Made by a program: the position numbers and the translations under genes
Origin: Apodemus sylvaticus
Lineage: Eukaryota; Chordata; Mammalia; Rodentia; Muridae
Assembly: GCF_947179515.1 (NCBI RefSeq)
Contig: NC_067478.1
Location: forward strand, 28,104,605 to 28,168,604
DNA length: 64,000 nt
Reading direction: 5' to 3'
Notes under the pieces: generated by a model
The model's database searches: none
Told to the model about the DNA's origin: nothing
The model's input: only the letters and a program-made list of their open reading frames with translations
Shown here: positions 47,851 through 59,314 of the stretch, piece by piece
Layout: the number at the start of each line of letters is the position of its first letter
Position numbering within the stretch: the first letter of the stretch is position 1

Positions 47851-48583
47851 TATGCATAGTAAATGTTAAGAAGTGCTGTCAAAGTATTCCTTAATTAAAA
47901 AAATCAAGGTTTATTAAAAGTACATAATTTTCAGACAATGAAGTATAGGAACAAAATTGAAATTAGACTTGAATAAAGTCTCTCATTGTCCCATGAGAAT
48001 TACAAAAAAATGGTGATTATTACCTCATAGTACTAGAGCAACTTGCACAGAGGATACTGTTGCATAGCAGGGAGGCAAGAGAAAGACAGTCACTCCTGGA
48101 AAGGAGCAAGGGCATTCTGGGTGATGGCGCTGTCCTTCAGGAGTTAGCTGAGAATTAGTTACAAAATCAGATGAAATGTTTCATTTTAAAATGATTTACT
48201 GTTTGTAAACTTTAAGAAGCCACATAAATATTATCATTTGAGTCTGATGGCAAGATTGACCATTGTCCGTGTCTCAACAACAACAACAACAACAATAATA
48301 ATAATAAATAGAAGGAGATGATGTCCTTATTCTCTCTCCACAGCAATGATACCCTTTGAAGACTTTGTGTGGCAAGGGCTGTGCATTTAATACTCATGGC
48401 ACTGGTTTGATAGAATGACTTTTTGTCAGGTAGCTGTGTTGTTTGCTTTATTTTTTATATTCCCACAGCTGGAGCTTTGGTGCTCTTAACATAACATTGA
48501 GATAATTTAACAAGGCTAAATAAAGGGTGTGACTTATGGATCATATGTTTATTTTTCTTTTATTACTGGGTAATTTTATTTAA

Positions 48584-50061
<1,478 letters not shown>

Positions 50062-50263
50062 GTTCATCGGTACCTGCTTCGCTCTGTTCTGGTACATCTT
50101 CTCCTTAGCACACGTGGCCATCTTTGTCACCAGGTTTAGCTATGGGGAAGAACTGCAGTCCTTCGTTGGAGCTGTGATTGTTGGAACTTACAATGTCGTG
50201 GTTGTGATTGTGCTTACAAAGCTGCTGGTAGCAATGCTTCACAAGAGCTTTCAGCTGATAGCA
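50062..50263 (+). CDS. Trpc1: Trpc1 coding exon 11 (pore and S6)
   Basis: One base completes serine 586, then 67 codons FIGTCFALFWYIFSLAHVAI to KSFQLIA (residues 587-653). It carries the pore helix with the LFW motif (594-596), which is essential in TRPC pores, and S6 (about 619-643) with the conserved LTKLLVAMLHKSFQ that forms the lower gate. The acceptor is CCCGTACAG and the donor GCA|GTGAGT. Confidence 0.98.
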
Positions 50264-50508
50264 GTGAGTGTTCTCTCCAAGTCACATGGAATGCACGAAA
50301 CCAAGCAACTAAAGATTACAGAATTTATGAATAACATTTTAAATTAAATATAGACTTAAAATATAATGACTAATAATTACACGTCTTTGGCCCATTCTTT
50401 TACTCTATAAGATGTGGGAACATTTAGACAGTTTTAATCAACATGTCCCAACCTTCCCATGCATTCAGTTGTGTCTGTGTTCTTATTCTACCCTGCATTT
50501 CCTCACAG
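50264..50508 (+). other. Trpc1: Trpc1 intron 11
   Basis: The shortest intron of the gene, 245 bases, with GT-AG ends and no repeats. Confidence 0.9.
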
Positions 50509-50703
50509 AATCATGAGGATAAAGAATGGAAGTTTGCTCGAGCAAAGCTGTGGCTTAGCTACTTTGATGACAAATGCACACTGCCCCCTCCGTTCAACAT
50601 TATTCCTTCTCCAAAGACAATCTGCTATATGATCAGTAGCCTCAGCAAGTGGGTTTGCTCGCACACCTCGAAAGGCAAGGTCAAACGGCAGAACAGTTTA
50701 AAG
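50509..50703 (+). CDS. Trpc1: Trpc1 coding exon 12 (TRP box)
   Basis: 65 codons, NHEDKEWKFARAKLWLSYFD to GKVKRQNSLK (residues 654-718). EWKFAR (659-664) is the TRP box. The acidic pair DD at 673-674 corresponds to D639/D640 of the 759-residue form, reported to contact lysines of STIM1. PPPFNIIPSPK is the proline-rich segment conserved in TRPCs. The basic end lies near the calmodulin/IP3-receptor binding region. The donor is AAG|GTGAGA. Confidence 0.97.
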
Positions 50704-51931
50704 GTGAGATTAGAGGTCTGAATTGCACCACAGTTTTATAATTGTTAATTTCAACTGTAGTTCTTTCTTTGTCCTATTTATTTATACACAGTCTTATTAT
50801 ATAGCTGGCGTGGAACTTGGCTTTGTAGACCAGGCTGGTCTACAATTTGCATCCTGTGTCTGCCTACCAGGGGCTGGGATGATGGGTGCTTGCTACCAGC
50901 TGTGTATGGCCACGCCCAACTCAGATGTTTCAAAACAAATGTGCAGGTTTGATAAGGGCTATGCTGACATGTTTTAGTTGTATTCCTAATGCGTGATTTA
51001 CTATAGTGTATAAAAACTCAATAAATAATTGATAATAAAAAACAGAACTAAGGACTTTTTTAGTTGGTTTGCTGCTTTTTTTTTTTGGTTTTCAAGTTTC
51101 CCTAACACATGAATTCCTTTCCCATTGTCTTTCACTATAGATTTTAGGAACGATTATTAGTTTGTACTGCTTTTAGGTCTTGAAAGTTACTCAGTGTATT
51201 TCTTGCCCAATGTGTACTGCCTGTAAACCATGGATTGGTAAGTTTCCTAAAAGACCAGACAATAAATATCTCACATTTGGTAAGCCAAACAAAACAGAAA
51301 ACACCATCTAAGAAGTTATACAAGAGAATAATTTCCAAAAACTTATAGATGAAATTAAAAATGCAACAGTAAGTCGAGGTTACTGTAATAGGTACTAGGG
51401 AAAACAGAATTCCCTGTAATTGTGTTAAATTTTTGCTTAATTAGAGTTGGAAACCAAGTTGCCCATTATAGAATTGTTTACAAAGATCCGTCTGTAAAAC
51501 CTCTCTCTACCCACAAAGTCGGAAAGACAGGGATGGGGCATTGGCTTGTCATGGTAGTTTACACGGCTCTGCAGCAGACTGAACATTATTACTAAGACTT
51601 GTTCAGTGAAGTCAGCATAAGTGAGAGTGAATGAGACAGATATGCAGGCTATATTATTTTAAGCATGTACTGAGTATGATTTTTTACAAAGTAAACAACC
51701 CTCTAAATGTATTGAAAGTACGTATCTGTGACTATATTTTAAAACTTGCCTTATTTAAATATTGTCTCTGGGGCTGGAGGACGAGGTGAGGGTGGACATT
51801 TGCCTAGCAGGCCTGTGGCCCTGAGCTCACTCAGGCACTGAGTCTATACGTGTTTTCTTAATGTCTATGACGGTACATATACATATGTTGTTCTGCTGTC
51901 ATTTATTACCATGTGCTTGCTTGCTTTGAAG
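50704..51931 (+). other. Trpc1: Trpc1 intron 12
   Basis: A 1.23-kb intron with one diverged B1 in reverse orientation (50775-50925). No other feature is seen. Confidence 0.85.
50775..50925 (-). repeat. Old B1 SINE
   Basis: AGACCAGGCTGGTCTACAAT, GTCTGCCTACCAGGGGCTGG and GATGGGTGCTTGCTACCAG; diverged reverse B1. Confidence 0.7.
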
Positions 51932-52159
51932 GAGTGGAGAAACTTGAAGCAGAAGAGAGACGAGAACTACCAGAAGGTGATGTGCTGCCTAGTGCACCGC
52001 TACTTGACATCCATGCGGCAGAAGATGCAGAGCACAGACCAGGCCACCGTGGAGAATCTCAATGAACTGCGCCAAGATCTGTCAAAATTCCGAAATGAAA
52101 TAAGGGATTTGCTTGGCTTTCGGACTTCTAAATATGCTATGTTTTATCCAAGAAATTAA
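51932..52159 (+). CDS. Trpc1: Trpc1 coding exon 13 (last)
   Basis: 75 codons EWRNLKQKRDENYQKVMCCL to TSKYAMFYPRN, then TAA at 52157-52159 (residues 719-793). Heptad-like spacing across VHRYLTSMRQKMQSTDQATV and ENLNELRQDLSKFRNEIRDL fits the C-terminal coiled coil used in tetramer assembly. The acceptor CTTTGAAG has a weak pyrimidine tract but fits frame and homology. Confidence 0.98.
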   Translation, partial: EWRNLKQKRDENYQKVMCCLVHRYLTSMRQKMQSTDQATVENLNELRQDLSKFRNEIRDLLGFRTSKYAMFYPRN

Positions 52160-52661
52160 TCGTTTTCTAAAATCTTGTAGAAATAATTTTCCATAACAAA
52201 TCTGAAAGACTGTATTTGCATACCTTGCAATTAACTCAATAAGATATATATGGGCATAAACAATTACACAAAAGCCATTCTTTAAATATTTATAGCATAA
52301 ATATATGTCATGTAAAATATGTATATAGAGTTAGTTTTTTAAAACCTGTCTGTGGCTTTTTGTAGAAGCAAAACAGTTTTGTTAGCATGCTCTTTTGTTT
52401 TCTTAGTTGGTCAGTGCTTAACTCCACCATGTTTAAGAGGGGCAGCTATCAGTGTACACATGGCCCACTCCATTTTATAAAATGAAGATCAGCAAATGCA
52501 GCTACCTTAACACACACTTGAAATGAAGAGCTCATGGTGTTGAAATCTCTTGTTTTAGGAGTTCACACAGAGTACAGTATATATAGTTTAGGAGTATAGT
52601 TTCATCTAAAATACCCTATTTTTTATTTTGTTAGAATGTTAAGCAACAGACAAACGTTTCT

Positions 52662-52667
52662 AATAAA
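52662..52667 (+). terminator. Trpc1: Proximal poly(A) signal of Trpc1
   Basis: AATAAA about 500 bases after the stop, just before the B1 insertion. If used, it gives a short 3' UTR free of SINE sequence. Confidence 0.5.
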
Positions 52668-52679
52668 TATTTGAATTTA

Positions 52680-52825
52680 AGCCAGTCATGGTAACGCATG
52701 CCTTTAATGCCAGCACTTGGGAGGCAGAGGTAGGCAGATCTCTGAGTTCAAGGCTAGCCTGGTCTACAGAGTGAGTTCCAGGACAGCAAGGGCTACACAG
52801 AGAAATCCTGTCTTGGAAAAACAAA
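52680..52825 (+). repeat. B1 SINE in the Trpc1 3' UTR
   Basis: GCCAGTCATGGTAACGCATG, CAGCACTTGGGAGGCAGAGG, CTAGCCTGGTCTACAGAGTG and AATCCTGTCTTGGAAAAAC; sense orientation relative to Trpc1. Confidence 0.92.
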
Positions 52826-53319
52826 AAATTAATTTATTTATGTCTATCTAAATTCACCTTGGCATTTGTTGTGTAATATGTTTACTTTTACATGGTAATA
52901 ATTTTAAAGTTTTAATTTTTTGACATAATGTTATTTTATATATAGTTCTCTATATTGACGTAGTTTATATGTTTAAGTATTTAAAGAAGTCTGTTAATTT
53001 TGAAAAATAGTAGCCATCTTTTACCCATAGAATATTTGTCCTCCTTATACATTTGCAGCGTTACTTCTCTAGGCGTTTGGTTAGTTTAGCTTTCCTTCTA
53101 ATTCTTCAAGTTGGAGTAAAACTCATCATTACAAAGTGGAAGCTGCTTGTCTCCATGTGTGGCCGCGTGGGCTGGGTGGGGAGCACTGGGCCTGCAGAAA
53201 GCTGCTTTACTTCCAGCTCAAGCCTTGAGCTCCTCCTCAAAGGTCCTCCTCAGAGCCCACCACAGAGGCGGCCTCAGGCGTGCTACGTGAGATGTAAATC
53301 GTTGTTAATTCAACTTGAA

Positions 53320-53325
53320 AATAAA
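53320..53325 (+). terminator. Trpc1: Middle poly(A) signal of Trpc1
   Basis: AATAAA in GAAAATAAAAAGAATA, followed by T/G-containing sequence. One of three candidates. Confidence 0.45.
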
Positions 53326-53791
53326 AAGAATATTTGACTGCTTCTCAGTGTTCATGGAAGGGCGTGGCTGAAGGTTCTCCCGGCTGTCACATGGACTTTC
53401 TTGCAGCATGTGTGGTGAGGAATTACTTCTCAACTGAGTGTCAGCTGGTGTGAGGCCAGAGTGCAGACAGCCCTGGTCAGTGAGCACCGCCTTCCCAGGG
53501 CCAGTGGAGGAGCCTAGTTTTAGGTTTCATTTTGCTTTTTACATTTGTTTTTAATGTTCAGGTTTAAGTGTTCCCTCTTTTGGGCAAATTCTTATAAAAA
53601 TGTTTATTGTAAAGTTATATATTTTGTCTACAATGGGATTATGTGCTTCCAAGTTGGGATTTTACATCAGGATTTTTAGTCATTCTAAAAAAAAAATCTA
53701 ATTATTAAAAAATTTATAGAGTACCCATGTGTGCATGAGTTACTATTGATGAGGTATATTTTGAATGACAGCATATTGTAAGAAAAAAGTG

Positions 53792-53797
53792 AATAAA
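53792..53797 (+). terminator. Trpc1: Distal poly(A) signal of Trpc1
   Basis: AATAAA in GTGAATAAACGTTGGC, the last signal before SINE-rich intergenic sequence begins. I take it as the gene's main 3' end. Confidence 0.55.
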
Positions 53798-53854
53798 CGT
53801 TGGCATTAGATCATAAGATTGATAGAGCTTGAGCATTTTACTATTATTTGCTTT

Positions 53855-54065
53855 TTATTTTTTAATTACATTATTTTATGCAGGAGGGTGTTTTGCCTGC
53901 GTGTATATGTATGTACCATGTGTGTGCTTGGTACTCACAGAAGCCAGAAGGTGTTGGGACCCCTAGAACTGGAGACTCAGATAGTTGTAAGCTGCCATAC
54001 AGCGGGTAATTTGGGCCAGGGAAGAGCCTCCAGAGCTCTTAACTCAAGAGCCATCTCGCTAGCCT
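53855..54065 (-). repeat. B3-like SINE
   Basis: TTTATTTTTTAATTACATT tail complement, GGACCCCTAGAACTGGAG, and GAGCCATCTCGCTAGCC head complement. Confidence 0.75.
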
Positions 54066-55324
54066 CTCACTTACCTTTTAAGTCTGAGACACTTCAGGGA
54101 TGGAAGGATAGCTCAGTGGGGAAATGTGTTACAGCAAGGCAAGCCTGATGACCTGAGTTCAATCCCTGGTACCCACAGGGCAGGAGAAGTCCTACTCCCA
54201 CAGTTGTCCTGTGACATCCACGTGCATGCTGTGTCACACAGTATCTGCACTCACACACACACACAGGAAAAGGCTTAATTGAGATATAACGTAGATGCCA
54301 TCTATAAAATGTAGTGTTTTTTTTTTAAACTTACGATCACAAAGGTTTACAATGCAAAACACCAACATCGGACACACAGCAATACTGCCCACATGTAGGA
54401 GCAATGCCGTTTAATTGTTAGATCTCCCCTATGATAGCATACTTTTAATTAGTATATCCACACAAAGATTAGTATGTGACCGTTCATGAAAAGGTTATTG
54501 TCCTAAACTGAAAGCAACTAAGATCCTTTTGACTAGTGACTGTATTTACATAATGTAAATATGTTTAGAAAGAAAAGGCTGTATCAGTCCAAGTTCAGGC
54601 AGAGAAGCAAAGCTGTAAAGCTGTTAGGATAGTTACAACCAGTGTGTGTGTGTGTGTGTGTGTGTGTGCACGCGCATTCCTGTGTTTGTATACAGTACAC
54701 ATCATGATTGTTAGATTGATGGTACTTTTGTCTTGCATCAAGTGTTAAAAGTCCCTGAAGTAGCAGCTAAGAAGGAAAGGCAGAAACAAAAGAGCAAAGA
54801 TAAGCTAGCGGTCACAAAAATGGACTCAGATGAACTATATTTCCTGCGCTTCAGCCTTATGCTGCCATATCCTGTAGCAATACTGTTGCCCTGGCCCCCC
54901 TCCTTTGGAAGTGTGTTGGCAAACTTTGGCTCAGGAGTCAGAGGCTCTGAGAGGACCAAAGATGAATCAAGATGAATCAGCATACGTGAGTCAGAAAAGC
55001 CCTGGCAGAAAGGTAAGAAAAGCTGCTGTGTCACCAGATCTCACACAATAATTGGAAGCACACAGAGGATTTTGGGAAATGAAAGTCCTAGGCATGTTAA
55101 CACATACAGACTGGAGATACCTGCAGTCACACAGATGAATCTTTAAAAGTGAAACAAGCTATTCACAAAGGATATAGGCAGCTCACTCGTGTTCAACACA
55201 ATACAAGAAAAGAAAAAAAGACGTTAGAGACTGAAGTCAAATCATTGGTTCATAGGATCTGCAAAAGAAGATCACTTGCACAACTCAGAAAACTGTGCTT
55301 TTGTTAAAAATGGTGAATTTTAAG
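54066..55324. other. Intergenic downstream of Trpc1
   Basis: Contains a tRNA-derived SINE (54092-54275), a GT run at 54642-54668, and a frame at 54733-54975 that resembles no protein I know and has no start or splice support. No gene is recognised. Confidence 0.6.
54092..54275 (+). repeat. tRNA-derived SINE (B2/B4 group)
   Basis: ATGGAAGGATAGCTCAGTGG head, GACCTGAGTTCAATCCCTGG with a B-box match GTTCAATCC, and an AC-rich end. Confidence 0.65.
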
Positions 55325-55445
55325 CTGGGCCTGGTGGCATAGACCAGTAATCCCAATGTTCAGAAAGATGAGGCAGGAGGATTTTAGGGTTCTAAGTCAA
55401 CCTGGACAACCTGGTGAACTGTAGACTAGCCAGATCTGCATAATG
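55325..55445 (+). repeat. Old B1-like element
   Basis: GCTGGGCCTGGTGGCATAGA, GTAATCCCAATGTTCAG and GATGAGGCAGGAGGATTTTA. Confidence 0.6.
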
Positions 55446-55534
55446 AACCACTGCTTCGAACAGTGAAATTTAATGAAAGAATTATGCTTGTGTCAACCTG
55501 ATGGGAATTATATATTGCTGTTAGGATTAAAAGA

Positions 55535-55650
55535 GCTAAGAACTTGAGAGGCAGAGGCAGGAAGATCTCTGAGGTCAAGAACAGCCTGGTCTAGAATGAG
55601 TTCCAGGGCTATACAGAGAAACCCTGTCTCAAACAAACAAAAACAAACAA
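55535..55650 (+). repeat. B1 SINE, 5' truncated
   Basis: CTTGAGAGGCAGAGGCAGGA, ACAGCCTGGTCTAGAATGAG and AAACCCTGTCTCAAACAAAC. The head is missing. Confidence 0.85.
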
Positions 55651-55928
55651 CACAGCAGTCATCTTAGAGTTTGCTACTACAAAAGAAGTAATCTGTGATG
55701 TATAGCCAGGAAAGACTGGCTACCTGGCATCTAACAGCAGTGCAATGATGAAGAGTATATAGATAATTGCCACTACATCATAATACTTTTCAAAATGAAT
55801 TTTACTATTTAGCTTATCTGCTTTTTCACACAATCTAGAGTGGTCAATTTCTACATAAAACTAGGCTGACATTCTGATTGGAATTACATAAAATCTAGAG
55901 ACTAATGGGATGAATTTTCAATTTAGCA

Positions 55929-56695
55929 ATTGTCAGAAGCCACCTAGGAAAGGCTATGGCAAGAAAGTGAGTTTCCTGGAGATGGCCCACCATTTCCATG
56001 GCTGCGATGGGTGCACTCTGGAGAGGCACAGTCCCAGAGACTTTGTACCAGGATTGCTCTCACTGCTGATGTGCCTTTCCTGCCGTTATTACTTAGCCTA
56101 ATGATGCCTAGACATTAGCCTGCCCTACTGGGCAAATTTCCTGCAGATCAACATGAAGATGAACTTTCATGAATTAATGCTAGATAATTTATAGCATTCT
56201 GGATTGTTTCAAATAATTTTAAGAAGAAAATTCAAGGAGATGGTCTTAGTTGTTTTGCCAGAAAGATGTAATAAAGGATCAAGGATAGAATGTGCCCCCT
56301 CCTCATAGAATAGAAAGTAAAGGCTGCATAATAAGGAATACAGTGAACTTGAGAGAATATTTGCAAGAGAAGAGAATAGACTTGGGACAGATCTGTGATC
56401 AAGGAAAAACATTCATTCTGGGTCAGGTCCAAGGATGAGGCCACAGGTGTGCACTATGATAAAGCAAGGTCATGTGAAACTGGTGCTTTGAACTTGTAAT
56501 GAGCTTACAGAATGAAACACTGCTTTGAACTTTCTATGGATGTCCTTCTGTGACTCCCCTTTCATGTAACATTTTATCTGTGAGGTAATTTTATAGAGAG
56601 CTTTTGCCTAAGAAGGTATAAATTTCCAGAAAGAAGAAATAAAGTGTGGTATTTGGGACTCAGTCTCCATCCACTAAATGTATATCTGTGGCATT
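55929..56695 (+). mobile_element. Candidate solitary LTR remnant
   Basis: Begins TGTCAGAAGCC. Towards the right it has a TATA-like GGTATAAATTT (about 56617), then AATAAA (56637-56643 region), followed by GTGTGGTATTTGGGACTCAG, which is echoed by CTGTGGCATTTGGATCTCAG. This order (TG start, TATA, poly(A) signal, short U5) suggests an endogenous-retrovirus LTR. I found no clear target duplication and no internal viral genes. Confidence 0.35.
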
Positions 56696-57624
56696 TGGAT
56701 CTCAGCCCCATTATCTATCAATCTATTTATCAGTCTAGCTATCCATCTGTACATGCATACATACATGCATACATACATGTGTAGATATATGTATGTAAGT
56801 ATGCATGAACACTTGTGGAATTGTTGAGCTAGGCGATTAGGCCTAACCAAAGTGTGTGGTGTCTGGGTGTGTCTATGCATGCTTAATTTCCCCCTTTCTT
56901 CCTCTCCTTTTCTCTCTGGCTCACAAAGTGTTAACAAACTCAGCCCTGGGCAGCAGGAGTACTTGAACCAGAAAGAAAATAAGCCTTTTCTCTTAAATCT
57001 GTGGCCCCTCTCCATCAGCAGGGAATCAAATGACCAAAACCCAGCAGTTTTTTGGCCACAGAATAGCAAAGAGTTGAAGACAGAAGAATTGCCAAAGGTA
57101 AAGCAGTTTTGGCCCTGTCACTGACTCCACACCCCTTTACTGCCTTCCTCCAGGAAAATGGATGCTGGGATAAGCCTCCCCCCCCCCACCCCACACACAC
57201 CCCTGCAAGCAATGTCTTCCAGTCTGTTTATTTTATATTGTTATACATTATATGCATATTATCATATACATAGTACTTCTGTCCATTTATGCAGGTTCTC
57301 CTAGCAATATTCAGTATTTCCTAGTGCTGAAATCCAGTGGGATTACAATTTTATAATTGAAACAATTTTATTGCCTATGTGTTTGGCAATTGTCTCTATG
57401 TGGGGGCACTAAGCAGGGCCTCCTGCCCTCTTACAGTTCCAAAGACAAACCAAAGTTTGGTTCCACTCAAATTCACCCTGGGCCATCAGAGAGTTTATTA
57501 GGCTTACTGACAGAGCAACGGATGAATGTTTGCAGGCTGGACCGTGGTGACCTGAAAGCATCCTCAGCAGACATTCTTCACTCAGTGTGGATGATGACTC
57601 TCCCATCACTGCATAGATGGAATC
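56696..57624. other. Intergenic, no feature seen
   Basis: ATAC/ATGC-rich short repeats at about 56745-56800 and a C-run near 57177-57187. Frames at 56852-57124 and 57357-57665 have no family resemblance or gene context. Confidence 0.55.
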
Positions 57625-58010
57625 CTGTCTCAGTCAGGGTTTCTATTCCTGCACAAACATCATGACCAAGAAGCAAGTTGGGGAGGAAAGGGTTTATTCA
57701 GCTTACACTTCCACGCAGCTGTTCATCACCAAAGGAAGTCAGGACAGGAACTCAAGCAGGTCAGGAAGCAGGAGCTGATGCAGAGGCCATGGAGAGATGT
57801 TACTTACTGGCTTGCTTCCCCCTGGCTTGCTCAGTCTGCTCTCTTATAGAACATAAGAATACCAGCCTAGAGATGGCACCACCCAAAGGGGCCCTCCCCG
57901 CTTGATCATTAATTGAGAAAATGCCCCACAGCTGGATCTCATGGAGGCACTTCCCCACCCGAAGCTCATTTCTCTGTGATAACTCCAGCCTGTGTCAGGA
58001 AACTAGCCAA
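57625..58010 (-). repeat. Rodent interspersed repeat family A, reversed
   Basis: CAGTCAGGGTTTCTATTCCT, GGAAAGGGTTTATTCAGC, AATTGAGAAAATGCCCCACA and TCTGTGATAACTCCAGCCTG. This is the reverse complement of the element at 45640-46030. Confidence 0.75.
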
Positions 58011-58362
58011 TACAAGTCCTTTCCTCTAAACTTTCCCAACCTATATACTCTAGTTCTTCCCAGAGACCGCTGAGGCCAAGAATAATTACGATGTAAACTG
58101 GTTGGGACTGTCTGGACTCTCACATGAGGGTCCAGTGACCCTCTCCAGCCCCTCCCATGAGGGACCGTTAACAATCAACAATCAATAAAATCAGTGTGTG
58201 TAACACTGTGCTGCTCTGACAGAGATCTGTACCTTGATCATAATTAGTAAGTAATATGTTCAATTTTTATTCAAATTATTTCCTGTAGATAAAAAGATAA
58301 AACTGGAAATGTTCATTGTTTCATCTCTAATGATTATATATATGTATAATCTTCTATATTAC
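58011..58362. other. Intergenic, no feature seen
   Basis: Unassigned sequence to the left of the AT repeat, including CAATCAATAAAATCAGTGTG at about 58178. No gene or repeat was recognised. Confidence 0.5.

Positions 58363-58448
<86 letters not shown>
58363..58448 (+). repeat. (AT)n microsatellite
   Basis: About 86 bases of AT dinucleotide with a single G interruption at 58381. Confidence 0.96.
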
Positions 58449-58450
<2 letters not shown>

Positions 58451-58542
58451 CTAGTCAGAGATTTGTTTGTTTATTTGGTTGGTTTTGGATTTTGGATTTT
58501 GGGGGGGGGGGTTGTTTGTTTTTTGTTTTTATTTTTTGTTTT

Positions 58543-58700
58543 TTGTTTTTTTTGAGACAGGGTTTCTCTGTGTGGCCCTGTCTATCCTAGAACTTGCTCT
58601 GTAGACCAGACTGGCAGACTGGCTTGGTCTCTGTTCAGACTCAGAAATCTGTCTGCCTCTGCTTCCCAAGTGCTGGAATTAAAGGTGCACAGCACAAAGC
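58543..58700 (-). repeat. B1 SINE
   Basis: Reverse B1: GAGACAGGGTTTCTCTGTGT, CTCTGTAGACCAGACTGGCA, CAAGTGCTGGAATTAAAGGT. A short GACTGGC duplication lies inside, and an 11-base G run (58501-58511) sits on the tail side. Confidence 0.88.
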
Positions 58701-58814
58701 TTAACAATTCCTAATACTTTTAAATTATTGTTTTTTCTCAGTACTTTTCTAAAATACTAAATAATCTGAGATCATAAATCTTGAAAAGCAAACCAACCAG
58801 GCCTAATCCAGAAG

Positions 58815-59170
58815 TCAAGGCCTGGGGAAATGGCTCAGTTGGTAAAGTGCTTGCTTGCTATGTAAGCCTGAGGTCCCGAGTTCAATTCTCAGCACTTGCC
58901 CAGGGTCTCAGATGTAGAAATGCAAAAGACAGAGCCCCCGAGGCTTGCCAGCCAGCTAGCCTTGCTGAGTGGGGGAGGGCCTAGGACTTGGAAGATGGGT
59001 TGATGGGTACAGTGCACTATGAAATCAGGAAGACATGACCTCAGATCCCCGGCTCCCACATAAAACCAGACATGATAGTGTGAACCTGAACTCCAGCTCT
59101 AGGAGGTTGAAAATGAACCCTAGAGTCCACTGGCCGGCCAGACCAGCTAAAGTGACAGTCTAGGCACAGT
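58815..59170 (+). repeat. B4-like SINE pair
   Basis: GGGGAAATGGCTCAGTTGG and GAGGTCCCGAGTTCAATTCT form a tRNA-like head. A second head-like GAAGATGGGTTGATGGGTAC and CATGACCTCAGATCCCCGGC follow, then a B1-like end (CTCCAGCTCTAGGAGGTTGA). Confidence 0.6.
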
Positions 59171-59235
59171 GAGAGTGATTCAGAAAACATAGTGGAGAGT
59201 GATGAAAGGAAGAAACTGTATGTGATAAAGAAAAG

Positions 59236-59293
<58 letters not shown>

Positions 59294-59309
59294 ATGATAT
59301 ATATATATT
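59236..59309 (+). repeat. Palindromic (CA)n(TA)n(TG)n microsatellite
   Basis: CA repeat, then TATATATATAT, then TG repeat, then a second AT run. CA and TG arms are complementary, so the block is a near-perfect palindrome. It directly precedes the L1 insertion. Confidence 0.93.
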
Positions 59310-59314
59310 CAATT

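Larger units (their letters stand above)
52160..53815 (+). other. Trpc1: Trpc1 3' UTR
   Basis: AT-rich sequence after the stop, with three AATAAA signals (52662, 53320, 53792). A B1 SINE sits between the first and second. The longest form would be about 1.65 kb. The frame at 53053-53337 is not supported as a gene. Confidence 0.7.

Noticed and set aside
54733..54975. A basic, lysine-rich frame of 80 codons after Trpc1
   Set aside because: No ATG in good context, no family resemblance, no conserved splice sites; most likely chance or an old pseudogene beyond recognition.
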